From an uncultured Collinsella sp. (lineage in GTDB: Bacteria > Actinomycetota > Coriobacteriia > Coriobacteriales > Coriobacteriaceae), in NCBI GenBank assembly GCA_900552425.1, contig URZR01000104.1:1-6246 (forward strand): a stretch of DNA of 6,246 nucleotides, read 5' to 3'. Below the pieces are notes generated by a model. That model did not search any database and was not told the DNA's origin. It saw nothing but the letters and a program-made list of their open reading frames with translations. The translations under genes and the position numbers were made by a program. Shown here piece after piece: positions 1 to 4,483 of this stretch. Position 1 is the first letter of the stretch; every line of letters begins with the position of its first letter.

Positions 1-565
1 CGGGCGCAGCAGGCTGCCCGGCAGGCGCGTCACCGGCGCCGTCAGTCCCGGCCCCCGCAGCCACAAACCCGTCCTCGCCCAGCTCAACGCCACCGTCCCA
101 GGTAGCGGCACCGCCCACGGTGAGCGGATCGCCACCGGCGCGCAACACGGTCTCCTTCTGGTCCAGGATGCCGCACGCCTCCACGATGGCATCGATCACC
201 GTCTCGGGGCGAATGGCGCACCCGGGCGCGTACACGTCCACGGGAATCGCGCGGTCCACGCCGCCGATCACGTTGTACGCATCGCGGAATACGCCGCCCG
301 AGCATGCGCAGATACCGCAGGCCACCACGCACTTGGGCTCGAGCATCTGGTTGTAAATCTGACGCACGACGGGCAGGTTCTGGGCATTGACCGACCCCGT
401 CACCAAAAAGATATCCGCATGCTTGGGGTTGCCGGTGTTGACCACGCCAAAGCGCTCCGCATCGAACAGCGGCGTGAGCGAGGCCAGCACCTCGATATCG
501 CATCCGTTGCAGCTCGAGCCGTCGTAATGAATAACCCACGGCGAGCGCGACATTTTATGATCCAT
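1..565 (-). CDS. Ech/Hyc-type [NiFe]-hydrogenase small subunit (NuoB/EchC-like), C-terminus cut by window edge
   Basis: This is the electron-transfer subunit that carries the proximal [4Fe-4S] cluster next to the catalytic large subunit, on the cytoplasmic face of a membrane-bound energy-converting hydrogenase. The frame begins at ATG 565-563 and gives 188 residues without a stop before position 1. Likely cluster ligands are C19 and C22 (SCNGCDIE), C86 (GICACSGG, aligning with the NuoB GSCANSGG) and C116 (PGCAIRPE). The C-x2-C first pair is as in [NiFe] hydrogenases; NuoB of complex I has adjacent cysteines. AGGAGG at 579-574, 8 nt before the ATG, supports the start; Met5 is a weaker alternative. 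The gene lies 12 bp after the EchA-EchB fusion and its ribosome site overlaps that stop codon, so the two are surely co-transcribed. The PGC motif has Ala-Ile where Pro-Pro is usual. Residues from about 144 on are Gly/Ala-rich and extend past the usual end of EchC. I am sure of the family; hydrogenase rather than another complex I relative is inferred. Confidence 0.9.
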   Translation of the reverse strand, partial: MDHKMSRSPWVIHYDGSSCNGCDIEVLASLTPLFDAERFGVVNTGNPKHADIFLVTGSVNAQNLPVVRQIYNQMLEPKCVVACGICACSGGVFRDAYNVIGGVDRAIPVDVYAPGCAIRPETVIDAIVEACGILDQKETVLRAGGDPLTVGGAATWDGGVELGEDGFVAAGAGTDGAGDAPAGQPAAP

Positions 566-577
566 GGATGCCGCCTC

Positions 578-3460
578 CTAAATAAACACGTCGACGAGGA
601 TGGGCATAAGGTTGAGCAGGCCAAACACCAGCGCCACGCCCCAGCCGAGCTTAAAGCAGCTGCGCCAGGTGCTGCGTGCGAAGGTGTTGTCGATCAGCAC
701 CTCGACAAAATACGTCGCGGCCATCACGACCAGGGCTACGACCCAGCTCACCGGGTTGTCCCAAACAAAGAACATGCCCACCCACATCAAAAACAGCACG
801 GTCTCACACCAGTGCATAAGGGTCATCTTGGCCAGCGTGCCGCCGCTCATCTCGGTGGCGACGCCCTGGACAATCTCCTGATGCGCGTGATGCGAGTACG
901 AAAGGTCGAACGGCGACTTGCGTAGCTTGATGGTGAGCACCGCAAGCAGCGCCAAGAAAATGGGCGCGCTGTACACGATGATGGGCGCCGACTGTCCGGT
1001 CACGGCGATGGAATCAAAGCTATCGGTGGCAAGGTACAGGCCCACGCTCATCAGCAGAACGGCGGGCTCGTAACTCATGACCTGCAGCAACTCACGATCG
1101 GCACCAACCTGGGCAAACGGGCTTTGCGTCGAGGCGGACGCCAGCACCACAAAGATCGCGGCGAGCGTAACCATAAAAGCGCACAGCAGCGTGTTGGAGC
1201 CCGACACAAAGATGCCGCCGCCCACGACGGTAAAGATGAGCGCGCACGCCATATAGGTATCGTCCATGGTGTTTACGCTGGCAGGGGCCTTGCGCAGCAG
1301 CTTGGCAACGTCGTAGAAGGGCTGCAGCAGGCGCGGGCCCACGCGGCCCTGCATGCGAGCCGAAAGTTTGCGGTCGATGCCGTCGATCAAGCCGCCCGCA
1401 AGCGGCGCCAGCAAGGCAAACGCCACGGTGCCAATAAAGATGCCCACGACGCCCGAACCTTCGAAATACTTGCCGCGCAGCACCGAGGGCGCGCTCATGG
1501 CAAGCCGCTCGGGCCCAATCCATGCGCAACACAGCAGCGCAAACAAGATAATGCTGCAGCATACGACGCTACCCGCGGGGCCAATACGCTTCTCGCCAAG
1601 GGCGTCCTCCGAGTACCAATTGCGCTTTTCGGCCTTCACCTCGTGTCCCATCGAGCCGCGGAAATGGCGATATTTGTCGGTTCCCACGCCCGAAAGGTAC
1701 ACGTTGACGTGCGGTTTGTTGCTCACGCGGAATGACGTCAGCAGCACCACGGCGATAAAAGCCACGATAACCACCATCAGATACATGGCGTCCTTGCCAA
1801 TAACGTACGGCACGCGGCCAAACACCATGGCCAAGTAAGGCGACACCAGACCGCTCGAGATAACCGGAAACGCCACGCAGCACAGAATCAGCAGCGCGGC
1901 GATGGTGTTGAGGGCCATCCATTCGGTCTTATGGACATTGACCTCAACGTTTTGAGCCGTGGGGTCGACGCCCGAAAGCTTGGCAAGCCACTTGCCCCAG
2001 AAGAAGAACGTCGCGGCCGAGCCAAAGGCAAGCACCATGATCATGAGCACGTTGCCGGTCTGCGCAAACGCCACCAGGGCGCCCCACTTGGACACGAGCA
2101 TGCCAAACGGCGCCACAAACATGCCCATAATGCCCAGCATCATCAGACGCGTCAGGTGCGGCATGCGGCTGAACATGCCGTCCATGTCCTCGATATTGCG
2201 GCTGCCGATATGATGCTCGGCCGTGCCCACGCACAGGAACAGCAGCGACTTGGCCACCGTGTGGAACAAGATCAGGAAGATGGCCGCCCATACGGCCTCG
2301 GGCGCGCCGACACCCAAGCAGGCACTGATGAGGCCCAAGTTGGAAATGGTGGAGTACGCGAGCACGCGTTTGGCGTTGCTCTGCGAGATGGCCATGAGTG
2401 CAGCGAGCAAAAACGTGATGGCACCCACGCTCGTGACCATAAAGCCGGTCACGGGATAGATGGCATAGAGCGGGCTGAGCTTGACCATCAGGAACACGCC
2501 GGCTTTGACCATGGTTGACGAGTGCAGCAGGGCGCTCGTGGGAGTGGGTGCAACCATGGCACCCAACAGCCAAGTGTGGAACGGCATCTGTGCGGCCTTG
2601 GTGAGCGCGGCGAGCGACAACAGGATGACCGGCATCACCAGCAGCGCGGACTGCGCGGTTCCGGTGCCGGAAAGCTCGATCATGCCCGAGATGGTCAGCG
2701 GCATGCCGTTAACGTGCAGATACATAAGTCCGGCCAAAAACGCGATGCCGCCCAGCATGTTGAGGATGATTTGGGTAAAGGCGTTCTTGATGGCCTCGGG
2801 CGTACGCGTGTAGCCAATCATAAGGAACGAACACACGGTGGTGATTTCCCAGCCGCAGAACAGCCACTCAAGGTTGTCGCTCGTCACGATGACGAACATG
2901 GCCGAGAGGAACAGGAACATGAGCGCCAGGAACTGCGGGCGACGGTCGGGCGCGGTCTGCCCGCGCAGCGCGGCCTCGTGCTCGTCATGGGCCTGGAAGT
3001 CCTTCATGTAGCCCAGGGCATACAAGCAGATTAGACTGCCAACGATGCCGACGGCGAGGACCATGATCACGCTCATGTAGTCCAGGTAGAGTGGCGTTGC
3101 CGTGACGGCTTCGGCCGCGGGCAGCGTCATGGCTGCAAAGGCGAGCGAGCCCACCAGCTGGACTATGCCGAGCACCGTGGTGAGCGCGTTCCTATATTTG
3201 TACGCGTTGTACAGGATGACAGCGCACAGGATGACGTCGATAACGGAACTGATGATCGAGAGCACATGCGAGGTGCCGGGGGCAACCTCAAAGCTCTGCG
3301 GACCCGTGCCAAAAAACATGACGGCGACTACAACTGTCACCGCCATAATAATGCCGGAGCCTATGAGCCCCGCCGCATCGCGGGCGCGGTCACCGCGCGC
3401 GAGCAGCATGCCCAGCGCCGGTACCAGCGGAAACAGGGTAAGGAAATACAGTAGCGTCAT
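578..3460 (-). CDS. Fused EchA-EchB: NuoL-like ion-translocating subunit joined to NuoH-like membrane subunit
   Basis: This integral membrane protein of 960 residues would form most of the ion-pumping arm and the membrane anchor of an energy-converting hydrogenase. Residues 1 to about 650 are NuoL/HyfB/EchA-like, with roughly 14-16 hydrophobic helices. The key NuoL residues are kept: E205 (GWEITT, as E144), K288 (TKAAQMPFHTW, as K229), H313 (LLHSSTMVKAG, as H254), K404 (HTVAKSLLFL, as K342) and K458 (LVSKWG, as K399). Residues from about 665 to 960 are NuoH/HyfC/EchB-like: IDRKLSARMQGRVGP at 695-709, QPFYDVAKLLRK at 713-724, YEP at 797-799, and KSPFDL with HQEIVQG at 848-866. The two parts are joined through a helix at about 628-649 and a ~20-residue linker. 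The lengths match EchA plus EchB, so neither half looks truncated. The ATG at 3460 has GGGGGAG at 3474-3468, 7 nt upstream. EchA and EchB are normally separate proteins; the fusion is the odd feature. Confidence 0.93.
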   Translation of the reverse strand: MTLLYFLTLFPLVPALGMLLARGDRARDAAGLIGSGIIMAVTVVVAVMFFGTGPQSFEVAPGTSHVLSIISSVIDVILCAVILYNAYKYRNALTTVLGIVQLVGSLAFAAMTLPAAEAVTATPLYLDYMSVIMVLAVGIVGSLICLYALGYMKDFQAHDEHEAALRGQTAPDRRPQFLALMFLFLSAMFVIVTSDNLEWLFCGWEITTVCSFLMIGYTRTPEAIKNAFTQIILNMLGGIAFLAGLMYLHVNGMPLTISGMIELSGTGTAQSALLVMPVILLSLAALTKAAQMPFHTWLLGAMVAPTPTSALLHSSTMVKAGVFLMVKLSPLYAIYPVTGFMVTSVGAITFLLAALMAISQSNAKRVLAYSTISNLGLISACLGVGAPEAVWAAIFLILFHTVAKSLLFLCVGTAEHHIGSRNIEDMDGMFSRMPHLTRLMMLGIMGMFVAPFGMLVSKWGALVAFAQTGNVLMIMVLAFGSAATFFFWGKWLAKLSGVDPTAQNVEVNVHKTEWMALNTIAALLILCCVAFPVISSGLVSPYLAMVFGRVPYVIGKDAMYLMVVIVAFIAVVLLTSFRVSNKPHVNVYLSGVGTDKYRHFRGSMGHEVKAEKRNWYSEDALGEKRIGPAGSVVCCSIILFALLCCAWIGPERLAMSAPSVLRGKYFEGSGVVGIFIGTVAFALLAPLAGGLIDGIDRKLSARMQGRVGPRLLQPFYDVAKLLRKAPASVNTMDDTYMACALIFTVVGGGIFVSGSNTLLCAFMVTLAAIFVVLASASTQSPFAQVGADRELLQVMSYEPAVLLMSVGLYLATDSFDSIAVTGQSAPIIVYSAPIFLALLAVLTIKLRKSPFDLSYSHHAHQEIVQGVATEMSGGTLAKMTLMHWCETVLFLMWVGMFFVWDNPVSWVVALVVMAATYFVEVLIDNTFARSTWRSCFKLGWGVALVFGLLNLMPILVDVFI

Positions 3461-3496
3461 ACCATCACTCCCCCATGCTAAAACGCTGCAATTGTT

Positions 3497-3504
3497 TAAC
3501 GTTA
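3497..3504. promoter_or_regulatory. Palindrome TAACGTTA, operator candidate upstream of the Ech operon
   Basis: This perfect 8-bp palindrome lies between two CAATTG hexamers 21 bp apart and overlaps the candidate TATAAC box, about 37 bp before the EchA-EchB start codon. A related dyad, TTAAC-C-GTTAA, lies in front of the HTH gene (4055-4065). Binding by the neighbouring HTH protein is only a hypothesis. Confidence 0.25.
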
Positions 3505-3602
3505 TAGCTCAATTGAGGAGTAGCGGCGGCGGGTTTTCGGTCAACTGGGGAGTTTTAGGCGTACGGGGTAAGGGCACGCCCGCATTGGAGCAGAGGGGCG
3601 GC

Positions 3603-3630
3603 AAGAAAAATGCGCCCCTGTGGGTGCACC
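3603..3630 (-). terminator. Probable intrinsic terminator of the HTH gene
   Basis: On the minus strand, TGC-A-CCC pairs with GGG-C-GCA around an ACAG loop (3628-3611). There is one A-C mismatch, two possible G-U pairs extend the base, and a TTTTTCTT tract follows directly. The hairpin lies 12 nt after the HTH stop codon. A competing pairing of AGGGGCG with CGCCCCT, with the T tract in its loop, is also possible. The plus strand has no T tract after the hairpin, so termination would act on the minus strand, separating the HTH transcript from the hydrogenase operon. Confidence 0.5.
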
Positions 3631-3640
3631 ATCCCGTTTG

Positions 3641-4036
3641 CTATTCCGCCTTTTTAACGCGCGGCTTGCGACCGCGCGGCTTATCGACCAGTGCGGACTC
3701 ACCGCTCTCGCGGTACTGACGGCACCAGGCCTTGACCGAAGACTCGCTGGGAATCTTGTGCTTAATCATAGCCTCGCGAACCGTCAGGCCGTTTTCCAAG
3801 CGGTCCTTAACCACGGCGAGTTTAACCTCGTACGAATATGTGTGGTGGCGAGTGCCCGCGTTGAGCACGGCGTCGGCACCGCCCACGGCATACGCGCGGG
3901 CCCACTGACGAGCCGTGGCCTGGGGAATGCCAAGCTTTGCGGCGAGGGCGCGGTGACCGACCCCCTCTTGGAGGATCTCGACGGCGCGCTGCCTAACCTC
4001 GGGCGCATGCGCGCGAGTCCTTGTTGCTTCTGACAT
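3641..4036 (-). CDS. Double helix-turn-helix DNA-binding protein, IS3 OrfA-like, without transposase partner
   Basis: This 131-residue basic protein is built from two helix-turn-helix units of the IS150/IS3 OrfA kind. Unit 1 is at about 12-50 (RALAAKLGIPQATARQWARAY) and unit 2 at about 67-110 (VREAMIKHKIPSESSVKAWCRQY). Each ends with a Trp (W45, W104), a Tyr and a Gly-x-x-x-Leu/Val turn. The C-terminus, KPRGRKPRVKK, resembles an AT-hook. The leucine zipper typical of functional IS150-type OrfA is missing, and no DDE transposase frame follows, so this may be a domesticated regulator or a remnant. The start at ATG 4036 has AGAAG about 8 nt upstream. A GTG at 4045 would add three residues but has no usable ribosome site. 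The gene reads toward the Ech operon but a probable terminator lies between. Its target is unknown; a paralogous solo HTH regulator is the likeliest reading. Confidence 0.8.
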   Translation of the reverse strand: MSEATRTRAHAPEVRQRAVEILQEGVGHRALAAKLGIPQATARQWARAYAVGGADAVLNAGTRHHTYSYEVKLAVVKDRLENGLTVREAMIKHKIPSESSVKAWCRQYRESGESALVDKPRGRKPRVKKAE

Positions 4037-4054
4037 GCCTGCCACTTCTTAGTC

Positions 4055-4065
4055 TTAACCGTTAA
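4055..4065. promoter_or_regulatory. Dyad TTAAC-C-GTTAA upstream of the HTH gene
   Basis: This perfect inverted repeat of two 5-bp arms around one base lies 18 bp before the HTH start codon, between the candidate promoter and the ribosome site. That is a suitable place for an autorepressor. It resembles TAACGTTA in front of the Ech operon. Function is inferred from position only. Confidence 0.3.
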
Positions 4066-4086
4066 TCTGCTTTCTTACGTGCATGT

Positions 4087-4115
4087 TAGATAGTAGCATT
4101 TTGCTGTTTGCTCAA
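4087..4115 (-). promoter_or_regulatory. Candidate promoter of the HTH gene
   Basis: On the minus strand, TTGAGC (4115-4110) is followed after 17 bp by TATCTA (4092-4087). An overlapping extended -10, TGC-TACTAT (4098-4090), is an alternative. Neither is a strong match. The -35 overlaps an imperfect dyad at 4104-4120, as an operator might. The start codon would be about 50-55 nt downstream. Confidence 0.3.
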
Positions 4116-4120
4116 AGCAG
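4104..4120. repeat. Imperfect inverted repeat overlapping the candidate HTH promoter
   Basis: CTG-TTTG and CAAA-G-CAG face each other across two bases (CT), giving 7 pairs with one extra base in the right arm. The dyad overlaps the candidate -35 box, so it could be an operator. It is short enough that chance cannot be excluded. Confidence 0.35.
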
Positions 4121-4161
4121 TTAATTAAAATAGACGCGGCGTTATCTGGGCATTTGACACC

Positions 4162-4253
4162 TATTTACGACATTTCTTTATCGATTATTTACGCTGGTAG
4201 CTAGCTCGCAGCTAATCGTCATTCGTTTGCCAACAAAATTGACATCTCTTTAT
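4162..4253. repeat. Two pairs of short direct repeats in the intergenic region
   Basis: GACATTTCTTTAT at 4169-4181 recurs as GACATCTCTTTAT at 4241-4253 (12 of 13 identical, 72 bp apart). TATTTACG at 4162-4169 recurs at 4186-4193 (identical, 24 bp apart). The second GACAT copy also forms a small dyad with ATGTC (4241-4245 with 4252-4256). Repeated sites at fixed spacing may be binding sites for a regulator; no matching family is recognised. Confidence 0.4.
4182..4218. repeat. Compound inverted repeat
   Basis: The right arm CAGCTAATCG (4209-4218) pairs with CGATTA (4182-4187) and GCTG (4193-4196), leaving a 5-base bulge, TTTAC, on the left. The 12-base loop contains the self-complementary TAGCTA. 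An alternative hairpin pairs TAGCT with AGCTA (4202-4214). No T tract follows on either strand, so it is not a terminator. It may be an operator or a folded part of an untranslated RNA. Confidence 0.35.
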
Positions 4254-4266
4254 GTCCTTTGGTCTA

Positions 4267-4293
4267 GAGGGAATAGTTATTAACCCCTCCCTC
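4267..4293. repeat. 27-bp interrupted palindrome
   Basis: GAGGGA (4267-4272) and TCCCTC (4288-4293) are arranged symmetrically around GTTA-T-TAAC, centred on 4280, giving 10 matching pairs of 13. A smaller dyad, CTCAA/TTGAG (4291-4305), adjoins it. The size and near-symmetry are typical of a dimeric regulator's operator. It lies about 230 bp before the HTH start, so it may serve a promoter I could not identify. Confidence 0.35.
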
Positions 4294-4365
4294 AATAATT
4301 TTGAGCGGCCTGCAGGGCAGTAGACGCCTCACTCCCCATGATCACCGCGCTTGCCATCCACCGGA

Positions 4366-4408
4366 GCAAAACAAAAAGAGCGGGACCTGCTGCGCTTGCA
4401 GGCCCCGC
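4366..4408 (-). terminator. Strong intrinsic terminator of the flavin reductase gene
   Basis: On the minus strand, GCGGGGCCTGC (4408-4398) pairs with GCAGGTCCCGC (4390-4380) to make an 11-bp GC-rich stem with a single G-U pair and a 7-base loop. TCTTTTTGTTTT follows at once. This is a textbook Rho-independent terminator, 75 bp after the reductase stop codon. It isolates the reductase transcript from the HTH gene and the hydrogenase operon. Confidence 0.9.
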
Positions 4409-4483
4409 ACCGGTTGACACCCGACGGGACACAGCCGGGCGAGGCGGATCCGTGCTACCGCCCCGCCCCGCTGCGATGTTCAA

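Larger units (their letters stand above)
3461..3640 (-). promoter_or_regulatory. Leader/promoter region of the Ech operon
   Basis: This 180-bp gap separates the HTH gene from the hydrogenase operon. Reading the minus strand it holds, in order, the HTH gene's terminator (3630-3603), a GC-rich segment, an AT-rich patch at about 3515-3475, and the GGGGGAG ribosome site at 3474-3468. TATAAC at 3506-3501 is a possible -10 box, but I see no convincing -35 at 16-18 bp, so the promoter position is uncertain. CAATTG occurs twice (3489-3494 and 3510-3515), 21 bp apart, and flanks the palindrome TAACGTTA (3497-3504). This looks like an operator-rich start region. No gene fits here. Confidence 0.4.
4037..4483. 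other. Gene-free region between reductase and HTH gene, AT-rich and repeat-rich
   Basis: I see no credible gene in this stretch of about 450 bp. The part above about 4366 holds the reductase's 3' region and terminator. The rest, down to the HTH start, is clearly richer in A and T than the flanking genes. It contains several dyads (4267-4293, 4241-4256, 4182-4218, 4104-4120, 4055-4065) and direct repeats (GACAT-Y-TCTTTAT at 4169 and 4241; TATTTACG at 4162 and 4186). This suggests a regulatory region, an unrecognised small RNA, or the trace of an insertion. The short open frames crossing the terminator look spurious. Confidence 0.6.

Noticed and set aside
84..539. 151-residue minus-strand open frame in the EchC region
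   Set aside because: It is an out-of-frame shadow, Arg/Gly-rich with no family resemblance. The true frame from ATG 565 has the cysteine motifs and a good ribosome site.
1092..2573. Long open frames of 117-209 residues overlapping the EchA-EchB gene on both strands
   Set aside because: They are typical shadows in GC-rich DNA, rich in Arg/His/Ala, without motifs, all inside a clearly real membrane-protein gene.
3558..3580. GGCGT/ACGCC inverted repeat as a terminator
   Set aside because: The arms are only 5 bp with a 13-base loop, and no T tract follows on either strand.
4154..4268. Two TTGACA hexamers on the plus strand (4154-4159 and 4239-4244) as plus-strand promoters
   Set aside because: Neither has a good -10 box at 16-18 bp, and no plus-strand gene follows; the next gene is convergent.
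3461..4320. A complete IS3-family element around the HTH gene
   Set aside because: No OrfB/DDE frame and no matching terminal inverted repeats or target duplication could be found on the two sides.
4292..4483. 63-residue minus-strand frame after the reductase
   Set aside because: It runs straight through the intrinsic terminator at 4408-4366 and has no ribosome site or recognisable sequence.
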